Positions 8,463 through 16,464 of a DNA stretch of 35,712 nucleotides are shown here, in pieces (positions within the stretch are counted from its first letter, which is position 1; every line of letters starts with the position of its first letter). The notes under the pieces are model-generated. The model saw only the letters and a list, made by a program, of their open reading frames with translations, searched no databases and had not been told where the DNA came from. The position numbers and the translations under genes were made by a program. Location: the NCBI GenBank assembly GCA_019240755.1, contig JAFAXS010000157.1:1-35712 (forward strand), written 5' to 3'. Origin of the DNA: Vulcanimicrobiota bacterium (GTDB taxonomy: Bacteria; Vulcanimicrobiota; Vulcanimicrobiia; Vulcanimicrobiales; Vulcanimicrobiaceae).

Positions 8463-8897
8463 TTACTGGGTGCAGACCATGCCGTTGACTTCCACGCCTG
8501 GCCCTAGGTCTCTCGTGGTGTTCTCCTGCTGTACGAGAAGATGGCGATTCGGTGTAGTGATCGTTCTGCGCATCGGTGCCCGGAGGCCGGCCGGGACCGT
8601 CATCGCCTCGGCGGAATCGTTCTCAGGCCACACGGTTACGCTCTGATCGCGCAGGTGATTCCACACCACCATCGTTGTGTAGTAGGCCGTCGGGTCATAC
8701 GTCTTCAGTTCGATTATGCCGTGCTTGAACATCGTCCGCTCTTTGACGAAGCGACGGCGGTTGTAACAGGACGTGCTTGCGGGATGAATTGCAGTCGCCG
8801 TCCTGACGGCGGGATTGCTGGGCGCAACACCACTCGCGGCACCGCCGGCACAGCCGACGAGCACTGCGATAGGAGCGATCAGAAGTAGTCGGGTCAT
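8463..8897 (-). CDS. Small predicted lipoprotein, function unknown
   Basis: 144 residues. The N terminus MTRLLLIAPIAVLVGC carries a lipobox LVGC with Cys16 as the lipidation site. The mature part is Gly/Ala-rich at first, then holds a compact domain (about 55-144) with FKHGIIELKTYDPTAYYTT and a WPENDSAEAMTVPAGLRAP stretch that looks like beta strands. I do not recognise a family. An AAAGGCAAGGG purine stretch before the ATG can serve as ribosome binding site. The gene is monocistronic, bounded downstream by a clear terminator and upstream by a 336-nt gap. Confidence 0.7.
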   Translation of the reverse strand: MTRLLLIAPIAVLVGCAGGAASGVAPSNPAVRTATAIHPASTSCYNRRRFVKERTMFKHGIIELKTYDPTAYYTTMVVWNHLRDQSVTVWPENDSAEAMTVPAGLRAPMRRTITTPNRHLLVQQENTTRDLGPGVEVNGMVCTQ

Positions 8898-9027
8898 TTT
8901 CCCTTGCCTTTCATTGTGCGTTTTGTCGCATGCGATTGTCTGGTCACCATCAAATCCACGAATCGTGGCAGGTGCGAAGATGCCGCTTTGCGCCCGTTCC
9001 TTCCGGCCCCCATCAACCGCGAAAATT

Positions 9028-9045
9028 TCCCCTAGAAATAGGGGA
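9028..9045. repeat. Hairpin with GAAA tetraloop
   Basis: TCCCCTA and TAGGGGA form a perfect 7-bp stem closing a GAAA loop when read on plus. On minus the stem is followed by AATTTT, so it could be a weak second terminator for the tRNA cluster or a leader element of the lipoprotein mRNA. Confidence 0.4.
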
Positions 9046-9191
9046 GAGAATTTACCAGGACTGGGAACAAAAAGTACGGGGCAGTGGAAGATCTGTGTGT
9101 GATGGTGGCGTTACCGCCATGCGACATTGGTCATAGTGCTCGACACTGTGCGCATCGAGCAGCGAACCGTTCCGCGTGGGCTAGGTGCGCG

Positions 9192-9225
9192 CAAAAAAGA
9201 AGAACCCTTACAGTTGTAAGGGTTC
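9192..9225 (-). terminator. Rho-independent terminator of the tRNA cluster
   Basis: GAACCCTTAC and GTAAGGGTTC (10-bp perfect stem, 9202-9211 with 9216-9225, 4-nt loop). On the minus strand it is followed by TTCTTTTTTG. It lies 8 nt after the 3' end of tRNA-Lys(CUU), the last gene of the cluster. Confidence 0.88.
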
Positions 9226-9233
9226 GTAATCTT

Positions 9234-9305
9234 TACACCGCCCAGGACTCGAACCTGGAACCAACTGATTAAGAGTCAGCTGCTCTACCATTGAGCTAGC
9301 GGTGC
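9234..9305 (-). tRNA. tRNA-Lys (CUU)
   Basis: 72 nt. The acceptor GCACCGC pairs with GCGGTGT, giving a G1-U72 wobble pair at the end of the stem, which is unusual; the discriminator is A. The anticodon loop CTCTTAA (anticodon CUU) sits on the stem GCTGA/TCAGT. T arm CCAGG/CCTGG with GTTCGAGT. CCA is not encoded. It is the last gene of the cluster. Confidence 0.94.
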
Positions 9306-9311
9306 ACGTTC

Positions 9312-9334
9312 AAAATTTTGCGCCCTCCGGGACT
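9312..9334 (-). repeat. Partial duplicate of the tRNA-Lys(UUU) 3' end
   Basis: 23 nt identical to 9391-9413, which covers the T arm end, acceptor 3' strand, discriminator and first downstream bases of tRNA-Lys(UUU). The rest of the 80 nt between the two tRNA-Lys genes does not fold as a tRNA but contains an imperfect hairpin (CCCC-AGCGAT with ATCGCT-GGGG). I read this as a decayed tRNA or a duplicated 3' flank. Confidence 0.7.
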
Positions 9335-9397
9335 TTACCCCAAGCGATCTCCGATCGCTCGGGGACCCCAGTTCGTTCGGCGCGTCCGCAAAAATTT

Positions 9398-9470
9398 TGC
9401 GCCCTCCGGGACTCGAACCCGGGACCAACGGCTTAAAAGGCCGCTGCTCTACCGACTGAGCTAAAGGCGC
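9398..9470 (-). tRNA. tRNA-Lys (UUU)
   Basis: 73 nt. The acceptor GCGCCTT pairs with AGGGCGC, discriminator A, anticodon loop CTTTTAA (UUU) between GCGGC and GCCGT. The T arm is CCCGG/CCGGG with GTTCGAGT. CCA is not encoded. Its 3' end is duplicated at 9312-9334. Confidence 0.96.
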
Positions 9471-9523
9471 GCAATATGATCCTCGATTCTACGCAACGCT
9501 TTTGTACGCTCCTCCATGATAGG

Positions 9524-9601
9524 TGGGGTGACTGACGGGATTCGGACCCGCGGCCTTCGGTTCCACAGACCGACGCTCTAACCAGCTGAGCTACAGTCAC
9601 C
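9524..9601 (-). tRNA. tRNA-His (GUG), CCA encoded
   Basis: The acceptor GTGACTG pairs with CAGTCAC. A G at position -1 (complement of 9601) faces discriminator C73, the identity pair of tRNA-His. The anticodon loop CTGTGGA (GUG) sits on TCGGT/ACCGA. The 3' CCA is encoded at 9524-9526. Confidence 0.97.
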
Positions 9602-9620
9602 ACGAAACGAGAGTATAGCA

Positions 9621-9695
<75 letters not shown>

Positions 9696-9732
9696 CGGGC
9701 AAGGCATCCTTTCAAGGATACCATGCTGCATA

Positions 9733-9810
9733 TGGTCGGGGCGAGACGATTCGAACGTCCGGCCTTCGCGTCCCAAACGCGACGCTCTAACCAAGCTGAG
9801 CTACGCCCCG
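9733..9810 (-). tRNA. tRNA-Pro (UGG), CCA encoded
   Basis: The acceptor CGGGGCG pairs with CGCCCCG, discriminator A, CCA encoded at 9733-9735. The anticodon loop TTTGGGA (UGG) sits on TCGCG/CGCGA. C1-G72 is normal for tRNA-Pro. Its 5' 24 nt overlap the 3' end of the HNH gene on the same strand. Confidence 0.96.
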
Positions 9811-10239
9811 GTTTGCGTGTGGCCATCCAAGCTGCTCTACAGTCTTCCGGCGATGACAGTTCGCACACCGTACTTCACACTTCGCGATTTCCAAAACTAT
9901 CCTCTGCCACGCCGTACCCTGCCGAACTAGCTCGGCAACATTTCCTTCCTTTTTACCGCGAACATGGTCAAACTCTAAGACGCGGGTGTCGGTTTCTCCA
10001 CAGTCAAGGCAGGGATGCGCGGTCAAATACTCCCTTACATTCTTGCGATTCCGCGCTCGGTACCGAATCTGGTTAAACTGCCGAGTTCTATTGATTTTTA
10101 TCTTGTTCATTTGATAATACGCCATGCCGTATTCGCGTTGACATGGCTTGCACAGCCCTCCACGACGACGGCGCGCGGCAACCGACTTAGTGAATGCATC
10201 GAGTGGCAGAACCTGGTTACATTTAGCGCATTGCTTCAT
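9787..10239 (-). CDS. HNH endonuclease-like zinc protein
   Basis: 150 residues from ATG 10239. An N-terminal zinc-ribbon-like module (KQCAKCNQVLPLDAF, then CKPCQREY) precedes an HNH-like core: CLDCGETD, LEFDHVRGKK, and EVRCANCHRRKT. Such proteins are DNA nucleases found in phages and as free-standing genes. The stop codon TAG is formed inside the D loop of tRNA-Pro, so the last residues (ANRGVAQLG) are encoded by tRNA sequence. Base composition is clearly more AT-rich than neighbouring genes, suggesting acquisition by transfer. The frame continues to 10281, but MKQCAKCN is the usual N terminus. Activity is inferred from motifs only. Confidence 0.78.
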   Translation of the reverse strand: MKQCAKCNQVLPLDAFTKSVAARRRRGGLCKPCQREYGMAYYQMNKIKINRTRQFNQIRYRARNRKNVREYLTAHPCLDCGETDTRVLEFDHVRGKKEGNVAELVRQGTAWQRIVLEIAKCEVRCANCHRRKTVEQLGWPHANRGVAQLG

Positions 10240-10305
10240 AGCAATATTATCTGAGATCTGTGTGCCAACAGGGTCGCACATTGGTGAACGGGATATTTTA
10301 GTTTT

Positions 10306-11157
10306 CTAGAATAGCAGTTTCTGAAATCCCAAGTAGTTTGCCACGGCGCCACCCGGCGAGTCGGCAGCAAAGACAAAGGACTGTTGAATCCGGAGGCTCG
10401 CGCGCAACGCGGCGCGTGTGAGCCGCAGATTGGCGCTAGGCACGAGCACGGAACACCATGACGCTCCATACTGCCGCCTAAGTGTGACGAGAACGTAACC
10501 GAAGACCTGCACGAGGTACGCGGGCGAGACGCACGCGAGCGGACCGACGCGTCCGTCCGGCCAGACATACGCATAGGCGATGGGCTCGCCGTTGCGTGCA
10601 AAGATTTGTCCGAATGCTTCCCGCGAGAAATAATGGTGATCGCGCATTCGCATCGTCCCGCGCGCCTCTCGGTCGAGCGCATTCAACGCGAATTCGTGAG
10701 CGGCCAAATCGAGCGCCGCGACTTCGAAGCGATAGTCTCCGGCTGCCATGCGCGCGAGGTCGTCCTCGCGTGGAACCGCGCCCGCCAGATGAGCGACAAC
10801 GCCCGACGCGGTGAGACCGAAGCGCGCCGCGAGCGCATATGCGCCCCGATCCGACTCGTCGAGCAGCATCGAGCGTGCGACCTCTCCTGCTCCGGCAAAC
10901 GCGCCATCGAGGAGCCGTCGCCCGATTCCTTGGCCTCGATACGACGGCTCGACGAACAGGTCGCCCACGTATCGTTCTTCCTCTGAGTCGTGCGCGATCG
11001 CGATGCCGACGATTTCGGCAGCATCGCGCGCAGCCCAAACGGTGCCGCGCTCCGTGAGTTCGAGCGCTACACGAAAGGCGGTCTCCTCGAACTTCCGCCG
11101 GCGCGCGATCGCGCGAATGTCGTCTTCGGTCGCCGGCGCGATCGCAACGTCATCCAC
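10306..11157 (-). CDS. GNAT-family N-acetyltransferase
   Basis: 283 residues. The N-terminal half (about 5-130) is a GNAT domain with the acetyl-CoA loop RGQGIGRR preceded by the strand VGDLFVEPSY. The C-terminal half (about 140-283) has HEFALNALDREARGTMRM, then YAYVWPDGRVGPLACV, and looks like a second, divergent GNAT fold. The substrate is unknown. The start is GTG 11157, overlapping the rdgB end by 8 nt, so it is likely co-transcribed with lepA-rdgB. The last codons lie in an AT-rich stretch next to the HNH gene. Confidence 0.8.
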   Translation of the reverse strand: MDDVAIAPATEDDIRAIARRRKFEETAFRVALELTERGTVWAARDAAEIVGIAIAHDSEEERYVGDLFVEPSYRGQGIGRRLLDGAFAGAGEVARSMLLDESDRGAYALAARFGLTASGVVAHLAGAVPREDDLARMAAGDYRFEVAALDLAAHEFALNALDREARGTMRMRDHHYFSREAFGQIFARNGEPIAYAYVWPDGRVGPLACVSPAYLVQVFGYVLVTLRRQYGASWCSVLVPSANLRLTRAALRASLRIQQSFVFAADSPGGAVANYLGFQKLLF

Positions 11158-11746
11158 GTTCCGCCAGCAAAGCCAGCAGCGCGTCGCCCGCGCGGCGACG
11201 ATGGCTCACACCGTTCTTCTCCTTCTCGGAGAGCGCGGCGAAGCTCCGATTCAACGGCGGATAAAAAAAGAGGGGATCGTAGCCGAATCCCCCGCTGCCC
11301 GCCTCGGCCTCCAGGATGTAGCCGTGCACCTCACCCCGCGCGCTGACGGGATCTCGGCCGGGCTGCAGTAGCGTCAAGACGCAAACGAAGCGGGCGGTGC
11401 GGCGATAGGGCGGCACTCCGCGCAGCTCCGAGAGCAGCGCCGCTCGGCGCTCCGGCCAGGCGATCTCTACGCCGCCATAGCGTGCCGACTCCACGGCAGG
11501 TCTGCCGTCGAGGGCGTCCACCTCCAGACCGCTGTCGTCGGCGAGTACGGCCGCCGCGACGTGGCGCGCGTGCAACTCCGCGGCCATCGCCTGGGCCTTG
11601 AGCATTGCATTGCCCGTGTAGCTTTCGGCGTCCTCAACGACTTGGCTGACCTTGCGCGGCGTGACCAGTTGCAGCGCGGATCGTGCGAAGATGGCCTTGA
11701 GCTCGCGAATCTTGCCGGGATTGGAAGTGGCGAGATAGGCTTTCAC
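11150..11746 (-). CDS. rdgB: XTP/dITP diphosphatase (RdgB/HAM1 family)
   Basis: 198 residues. It hydrolyses non-canonical purine triphosphates (dITP, XTP) to monophosphates, keeping them out of DNA and RNA. Motifs: [11 protein letters not shown] at the N terminus (substrate loop), [12 protein letters not shown] (metal-binding acidic cluster), GFGYDPLF and GVSHR near the C terminus. The start is GTG 11746, overlapping the lepA stop as GTGA; the longer open frame reaching 11878 is within lepA. All key residues of the family are present. Confidence 0.95.
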   Translation of the reverse strand: MKAYLATSNPGKIRELKAIFARSALQLVTPRKVSQVVEDAESYTGNAMLKAQAMAAELHARHVAAAVLADDSGLEVDALDGRPAVESARYGGVEIAWPERRAALLSELRGVPPYRRTARFVCVLTLLQPGRDPVSARGEVHGYILEAEAGSGGFGYDPLFFYPPLNRSFAALSEKEKNGVSHRRRAGDALLALLAERG

Positions 11747-13569
11747 GACTCCAGTCGCAGCACCGCCATGAAGGCTTCCTGGGGAAGCTCCACCTTGCCC
11801 ACGCGCTTCATCCGTTCTTTCCCGGCCTTCTGCTTCTCCAGCAGCTTGCGCTTCCGGGTGATGTCTCCGCCGTAGCACTTTGAGAGCACGTTCTTGCGCA
11901 TCGCGCTCACCGTCTCCCGTGCGACGACCTTTCCGCCGATCGCGGCTTGAATGGGCACCTCGAACATCTGGCGGGGAATCAACTCCTTGAGCTTCTCGGC
12001 CAGCGCTCGGCCGCGTGCGACGGCCTTATCTCGCGCCACGATGAACGACAGCGCGTCCACCGCCTCGCCGTTGAGCAGGATCTCCAGTTTCGCGAGATTG
12101 CCCTCACGATACCCGATGAGCTCGTAGTCGAGCGACGCGTAGCCCTTGGTGCGCGACTTCAGCGCGTCGAAGAAGTCCACGATCACCTCGATCAAGGGCA
12201 TCTCGTACGTGAGAATTACGCGGCCGTCGTGCAGGTATTCCATGTTGCCGAGCGCTCCGCGCCGGTTTTGCGTGAGCTCCATGATCGCGCCAACGTAGTC
12301 GGGCGGCGAGATGATCGTCGCCTTCACGTACGGTTCTTCGATCGACCGGATCTCGCTGGGCGGCGGCAGCTTCGACGGGTTGTCGATCGTCAGGATGCCG
12401 CCGTCGGCGCCGACCACGCGGAAGACGACTGATGGCGACGTGGCGATGAGATCGAGGCCGTAGTTGCGCTCCAGCCGTTCCTGAACGATCTCCATGTGGA
12501 GCAGGCCGAGGAATCCGCAGCGGAAACCGAAGCCCAGCGCCACCGAGCTCTCGGGTTCGTAGACCAGCGCGGCGTCGTTGAGCTTCAGTTTCTCCAATGC
12601 GTCGCGCAAGACGTCATACTGCCCCTCGTTGGGATAGAGGCCGCAGTAGACCATCGGAACGGCCTTGCGATAGCCGGGCAGCGCGACGTGTGCCGGGTCG
12701 CTCGCGGAGGTGACGGTGTCGCCGACGTCTATTTCGCCAAGCGACTTGATGTTCGCGATCACGTACCCGACGTCGCCGAGCTCCAGGGAGCCCGTCGCGC
12801 GCATCTGCGGCGCGAAGATTCCGACTTCCGTGCATTCGAAGACGCGCTCGTGCGCCATGGACATGAAGCGGGTCCCCGGCGATAGCCGGCCGTCAACGAC
12901 GCGCACGTAGCTCACCACGCCGCGGTACGGGTCGAACTGCGCGTTGAAAACGAGCGCACGAAGATGGTCGTGGTGGCCCTTCGGCGGCGGAATCCGCTGC
13001 ACGATGGCCTCGAGAATCTCCTCGATGCCCACGCCGTTCTTGGCGCTGGCCAGGATGCACTCGCTTTGCTCAATTACGAGCAACTCTTCGACTTCGCGCA
13101 TCACGCGTTGCGGATCGGCCGCCGGCAGATCGATCTTATTGATCACGGGAATAACGGCAAGATCGTGCTCCAGGGCCAAGTGATAGTTCGCCAAGGTTTG
13201 CGCCTCGATGCCCTGCGCGGCGTCGATGATCAGCACGGCGCCCTCACACGCCGCGAGCGACCGTGAGACCTCGTACGAAAAGTCGACGTGGCCGGGTGTG
13301 TCGATCAGGTTCAGGCGGTACGGCTCGCCGCTGCGCGCGCGGTAGTTCAACGTGACCGGGTGCATGCGAATCGTGATGCCGCGCTCGCGCTCCAGGTCCA
13401 TCGCGTCGAGCACCTGTTCTTCGAGTTCGCGGGCTTCGACCGTACGCGTGATCTCGAGCAATCGGTCGGAGAGCGTCGTTTTGCCGTGATCGATATGCGC
13501 GATGATGCAGAAGTTGCGGACGTTCTCGGCAACATCCAGGCGGTGAGGATGCTCGGTTTTCAGCGCCAC
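11743..13569 (-). CDS. lepA: Elongation factor 4 (LepA) GTPase
   Basis: 608 residues, close to the usual 600. LepA is a ribosome-associated translational GTPase that acts on stalled or slow initiation and elongation complexes. G motifs: [12 protein letters not shown] (P loop), [18 protein letters not shown], and [12 protein letters not shown]. The EF-G-like domains II, III and V and the LepA-specific C-terminal domain ([19 protein letters not shown]) are all present. The start is GTG, 7 nt after the yggT stop, without an evident Shine-Dalgarno, so coupling to yggT is likely. Confidence 0.97.
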   Translation of the reverse strand: MALKTEHPHRLDVAENVRNFCIIAHIDHGKTTLSDRLLEITRTVEARELEEQVLDAMDLERERGITIRMHPVTLNYRARSGEPYRLNLIDTPGHVDFSYEVSRSLAACEGAVLIIDAAQGIEAQTLANYHLALEHDLAVIPVINKIDLPAADPQRVMREVEELLVIEQSECILASAKNGVGIEEILEAIVQRIPPPKGHHDHLRALVFNAQFDPYRGVVSYVRVVDGRLSPGTRFMSMAHERVFECTEVGIFAPQMRATGSLELGDVGYVIANIKSLGEIDVGDTVTSASDPAHVALPGYRKAVPMVYCGLYPNEGQYDVLRDALEKLKLNDAALVYEPESSVALGFGFRCGFLGLLHMEIVQERLERNYGLDLIATSPSVVFRVVGADGGILTIDNPSKLPPPSEIRSIEEPYVKATIISPPDYVGAIMELTQNRRGALGNMEYLHDGRVILTYEMPLIEVIVDFFDALKSRTKGYASLDYELIGYREGNLAKLEILLNGEAVDALSFIVARDKAVARGRALAEKLKELIPRQMFEVPIQAAIGGKVVARETVSAMRKNVLSKCYGGDITRKRKLLEKQKAGKERMKRVGKVELPQEAFMAVLRLES

Positions 13570-13576
13570 TGACGAG

Positions 13577-13867
13577 TTAAAAGAGCGGAACGCAGGCGTC
13601 GAACGTCAACCGGGCAAGCTCCGGGCGAACGAGCAACTGCAACACCAGCAGCAGGATCAGGAACGCGATGTCGAGGCCACCCAACGGCGGGATGACGCGG
13701 CGAATCGGCATCAGCACCGGCTCGATCAACGAGGCGAGCCAATAGAACCAGCGTCCTCGCCGAAGGTCGGGAATCCAGGACGCGACTGCGTAGACGAAGA
13801 GCAGGACGGTGTAAATATTGACCGCCCACAATAGGACGTTCCAGAGGTCGCACAAGAACAGATTCAT
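13577..13867 (-). CDS. YggT family membrane protein
   Basis: 96 residues. Two hydrophobic segments (about 8-30 and 65-85) flank [21 protein letters not shown] and [18 protein letters not shown], the signature of YggT proteins: a helical hairpin with the PIRRxIPPxGGxDxSP-like motif. YggT proteins are linked to cell division, osmotic shock and chloroplast nucleoid or cytochrome assembly in different organisms; the role here is unknown. It overlaps the upstream DUF4446 gene by 4 nt (ATGA) and precedes lepA. Confidence 0.9.
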   Translation of the reverse strand: MNLFLCDLWNVLLWAVNIYTVLLFVYAVASWIPDLRRGRWFYWLASLIEPVLMPIRRVIPPLGGLDIAFLILLLVLQLLVRPELARLTFDACVPLF

Positions 13868-14379
13868 CGCGCGGGTCCGTCGGACGAGACGAGCCGAGCC
13901 CGCTCTATGGCTTTCAACTCCTCGGGTGAGGCTTCGACAGCCGGCTTGAACGCGGTCACCGACTTGCCGAACGTGCGCGTGTCGTTGCGTGAATAGATGC
14001 TGGTCAGCACCACGCCGTCGCCCTCGCGGTTGAGCAATGCCAGCGCGTACGAAAAACCCGGCTCGCCCTCCGGGGCGAAGGCGTCGTAACGCACGAACCC
14101 CACCCGGGAGAGATCGCTCTGCGCCAGCCGCTCGAGGCCGCCAACGCGGCGCGTCAGCTCCGCGAGTGCGGCGCCGTTCTCCCGGCCGGTGCGTTCCAGC
14201 GCAGTAAACCGTTCGCCCGCGCCGCTCGCGCCGCCCGAGAGCAGCCCGTCGTGCAGCTCGGCCGAGGCGTGCAACACAGCGAGGGCCGGGCGCACGGCGG
14301 CGAAATGGTAGATCAGCAGCGCGATCAACGCGCCGATCAGAGCCGCGGCCGAGAGTTCGATCGGTGTCATAGGCGTCAT
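13864..14379 (-). CDS. DUF4446 membrane-anchored protein
   Basis: 171 residues. One N-terminal transmembrane helix (about 8-28) is followed by a helical linker and the DUF4446 core, including LSRVGFVRYDAF, FSYALALLNREGDGVVLTSI and YSRNDTRTFGKSVTAF. The family is common in Firmicutes and Actinobacteria next to parB or housekeeping genes and has no known function. It begins the minus-strand run DUF4446-yggT-lepA-rdgB-GNAT and lies just downstream of the SRP RNA gene. Confidence 0.87.
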   Translation of the reverse strand: MTPMTPIELSAAALIGALIALLIYHFAAVRPALAVLHASAELHDGLLSGGASGAGERFTALERTGRENGAALAELTRRVGGLERLAQSDLSRVGFVRYDAFAPEGEPGFSYALALLNREGDGVVLTSIYSRNDTRTFGKSVTAFKPAVEASPEELKAIERARLVSSDGPAR

Positions 14380-14403
14380 AACTGTACAGGCACCACGACG
14401 AGA

Positions 14404-14499
14404 GTCAGGTGGTTCACGGCGCCCGTAAGGGCTCGTTTACCGTTGCTACCTTCCGGTTCTGGCGGGGTTCACGAGGTTACGCCGCGTGAAGCCCAACTC
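14404..14499 (-). ncRNA. ffs: Signal recognition particle RNA (4.5S, small bacterial type)
   Basis: On the minus strand the domain IV hallmark is present: CCGCCAGAACCGGAAGGTAG followed by CAACGG, containing the GGAAGGTAGCA internal loop recognised by Ffh. The flanks GGGCTTCACGCGGCG and CGCCGTGAACC pair to close the long hairpin. Ends are approximate. The RNA pairs with Ffh to target membrane proteins co-translationally. It lies 24 nt upstream of DUF4446 on the same strand. Confidence 0.9.
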
Positions 14500-14501
14500 C
14501 C

Positions 14502-14520
14502 ATCATGGCCACGCCATGAT
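14502..14520. repeat. Perfect inverted repeat between SRP RNA and PEBP gene
   Basis: ATCATGGC and GCCATGAT separated by CAC, in the short divergent gap between the SRP RNA 5' end and the PEBP gene start. It could be an operator or a 5' hairpin of either transcript. Confidence 0.45.
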
Positions 14521-14531
14521 ACCATACGCTC

Positions 14532-15044
14532 ATGATGCGTGCCGTTACCCTTGCCGCCGCGGCGCTGCTCGTCGCGGCAATGCCAGCCATGCAGATCCGC
14601 AGCGCCAGCTTCTCCGCCGGTGGGCGTATCGGGCTGCCCTTCATGGCGCGGGAATGCGCCGGTCAGAACCGCTCGCCTGCGCTCTCATGGAGCGCGCCAC
14701 CGCAAGCCGCAAAGTCGCTGGCCCTCATCATGCACGATCCGGACGCGCCGATGGCAGGCGGGTTCTACCATTGGGTCGTCTACAATCTTCCGGCATCCTC
14801 GCGGACGCTGGCACTCGGCGTGAGGTTGCGCAGCAACCAACTCGGGCTCACGAGCACCGGCAAGCCGGGCTACCATGGGCCCTGTCCGCCGCCCGGTCCG
14901 GCACACCACTACAACTTCACGATTTACGCGCTGGACGTCGCCTCCGTTGCGCGCGAATCGCCGCTGACCGGACCACAGCTCGAGCGCCTGCTCGCAGGCC
15001 ATACGCTCGCGCGTGGTTCGTTGCAGGGAATTGCTTCGCGTTAA
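14532..15044 (+). CDS. Exported YbhB/YbcL-type PEBP (Raf kinase inhibitor-like) protein
   Basis: 170 residues. A signal peptide (MMRAVTLAAAALLVAAMPA) precedes a PEBP domain with the anion-pocket motifs MHDPDAPMAGGFYHWVVYNL and GYHGPCPPPGPAHHYNF. Bacterial members are periplasmic or cytoplasmic proteins of unclear function; the pocket binds phosphate or phosphorylated ligands. ATG 14532 or 14535 may be used. It heads a plus-strand run with the CDGSH and homogentisate dioxygenase genes (16-nt gap to CDGSH), but a link to tyrosine breakdown is only positional. Confidence 0.9.
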   Translation: MMRAVTLAAAALLVAAMPAMQIRSASFSAGGRIGLPFMARECAGQNRSPALSWSAPPQAAKSLALIMHDPDAPMAGGFYHWVVYNLPASSRTLALGVRLRSNQLGLTSTGKPGYHGPCPPPGPAHHYNFTIYALDVASVARESPLTGPQLERLLAGHTLARGSLQGIASR

Positions 15045-15060
15045 CCCGAGGTAACGCAGG

Positions 15061-15282
15061 ATGGATGAAGTGACCATCAAGGTCCGCGAAAGCGGCCCAT
15101 ATCTGGTTCGCGGCAAGGTGACGCTTATCGACGCGGACGGCAACCAGCATACGGTCGAAGGCGAGAACTTCGTTCTCTGCCGCTGCGGCGGCTCGCAGAC
15201 CAAGCCGTTCTGCGACGGCTCCCACCGCGAGAACGGCTTTTGTGCAACGGAACGCGCCGTGCTAGCGAGCGAGAGCGCGTAA
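15061..15282 (+). CDS. CDGSH iron-sulfur domain protein
   Basis: 73 residues holding one CDGSH motif, CRCGGSQTKPFCDGSH, with ligands Cys40, Cys42, Cys51 and His55 of the labile 2Fe-2S cluster (3-Cys, 1-His). Preceded by a beta-sheet segment typical of the short bacterial form. A GAGGTAA site lies before the ATG. The stop overlaps the homogentisate dioxygenase start as TAATG, so the two are tightly coupled. A role in redox supply or iron delivery to the mononuclear-iron dioxygenases of the locus is plausible but inferred. Confidence 0.93.
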   Translation: MDEVTIKVRESGPYLVRGKVTLIDADGNQHTVEGENFVLCRCGGSQTKPFCDGSHRENGFCATERAVLASESA

Positions 15283-16448
15283 TGCCGTCGTACGTCCGCG
15301 CCGGGGAGCTGCCGCCGAAACGTCACATCCAGTTCCGGCGGCCCGACGGCGGGCTTTATGCCGAAGAGCTGTTCTCGACCAAGGGATTCGAGAGCGTCTA
15401 CTCGCTGCTCTACCATCTGCGGCCGCCGACCGCGACGCTCGACGTGCGCCCCTGGAAGCGACCACCCGCGAAGCTCTCGGTGAACGAGCCGTTGCGCAAC
15501 CGCCACCTCAAGACGCAGTCGTTGGAGCTGAAGGGCGACGATCCAATTGAGTCGCTCACGCCGCTGCTCGGCAACGACGACGTTCTCATCTCGGTCGCTC
15601 AAGCGACGGCGCCGATGGAGTACTTCTATCGGAACACCGGCGGCGACGAGCTAATCTTCGTCCATCACGGAACCGGCGCCATCGAAACGCAGTTCGGAGA
15701 GTTAGCCTATCGCGAACGCGACTATCTCGTGATTCCTACCGGCACGATCTACCGCGTCGCGCCGGCCTCTCCGACCCGCATGCTCGTCTATCAATCCAAC
15801 GGTGCGGTGACGATCCCGCGCAAATACCGAAACGAGTTCGGCCAACTCGAGGAGCATGCGCCGTATTACGAGCGGGACTTTCGTTCCCCGGTCCTCAAGC
15901 CGCCGGTCGAGCTGCAGGGCGAGTACGAGGTCCGCGTCACCAACGGCGGACGCAACGCCGTCTACATCGTGCAGAACCACCCGTTCGACGTCGTCGGCTG
16001 GGACGGTTATTGCTATCCGTACGCCTTCAACCTCGACGAGTTCGCGCCGATCACGGGAAAGCTGCATCAGCCGCCGCCCGCGCATGCCACGTTTGAAGCG
16101 CCGGGCGCAGCCTTCTGCGCCTTCGTTCCGCGGCTGTTCGACTACCATCCGCTGGCGATTCCCGTGCCGTACAACCACTCGAGCGTGGATTGCGATGAAG
16201 TGCTGTACTACGTGAGCGGCAACTTCATGAGCCGCCGCGGCGTGGAAGAGGGCTCGATCACGCTGCACGCGGCCGGCGCGCCCCACGGGCCGCAGCCCGG
16301 CGCGGTAGAACAGAGCCTCGGCAAGAAGTCCACCGACGAAATCGCCGTCATGATCGACACGTTCAAGCCGCTGCAGCTGGCAGATCCGGCGCTGCGCTGC
16401 GAGGACGCGGAGTACTTCCGTTCTTGGGTCGAAGCCGCGACGATCTAA
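15282..16448 (+). CDS. hmgA: Homogentisate 1,2-dioxygenase
   Basis: 388 residues, the short bacterial form. It opens the homogentisate ring to maleylacetoacetate using Fe(II) and O2. The bicupin fold is visible: VHHGTGAIETQFGEL and DYLVIPTGTIYRV in the first cupin, then NHSSVDCDEVLYYVSGNF and HGPQPG in the second. Likely iron ligands are His299, Glu306 and His335. ATG 15282 is chosen because MPSYVRAGELPPKRH matches the family start and couples to the CDGSH stop; the frame remains open to 15240. The next gene is convergent fumarylacetoacetase, two steps on in the pathway. Confidence 0.94.
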   Translation: MPSYVRAGELPPKRHIQFRRPDGGLYAEELFSTKGFESVYSLLYHLRPPTATLDVRPWKRPPAKLSVNEPLRNRHLKTQSLELKGDDPIESLTPLLGNDDVLISVAQATAPMEYFYRNTGGDELIFVHHGTGAIETQFGELAYRERDYLVIPTGTIYRVAPASPTRMLVYQSNGAVTIPRKYRNEFGQLEEHAPYYERDFRSPVLKPPVELQGEYEVRVTNGGRNAVYIVQNHPFDVVGWDGYCYPYAFNLDEFAPITGKLHQPPPAHATFEAPGAAFCAFVPRLFDYHPLAIPVPYNHSSVDCDEVLYYVSGNFMSRRGVEEGSITLHAAGAPHGPQPGAVEQSLGKKSTDEIAVMIDTFKPLQLADPALRCEDAEYFRSWVEAATI

Positions 16449-16464
16449 GGCACGAATGCCTTTT
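16447..16464. terminator. Short hairpin between convergent hmgA and fah genes
   Basis: AAGGCA-CGAA-TGCCTT, a 6-bp stem with tetraloop followed by TT on plus, spanning the 14-nt gap between the two stops. It may be a weak bidirectional terminator. Confidence 0.4.

Larger units (their letters stand above)
8898..9233. other. Intergenic region without a supported gene
   Basis: 336 nt between the small lipoprotein gene and tRNA-Lys(CUU). It must hold the lipoprotein promoter. It also contains a GAAA-tetraloop hairpin at 9028-9045 and the tRNA-cluster terminator at 9192-9225. Short open frames on both strands here have no coding character. Confidence 0.6.

Noticed and set aside
8815-9272. Several 60-95 codon plus-strand frames in the gap before the tRNA cluster
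   Set aside because: They overlap the terminator and tRNA, have no coding signature and no ribosome binding site.
14685-15602. Minus-strand open frame (305 codons) across PEBP, CDGSH and hmgA
   Set aside because: Antisense to three well-supported genes and without a recognisable domain.
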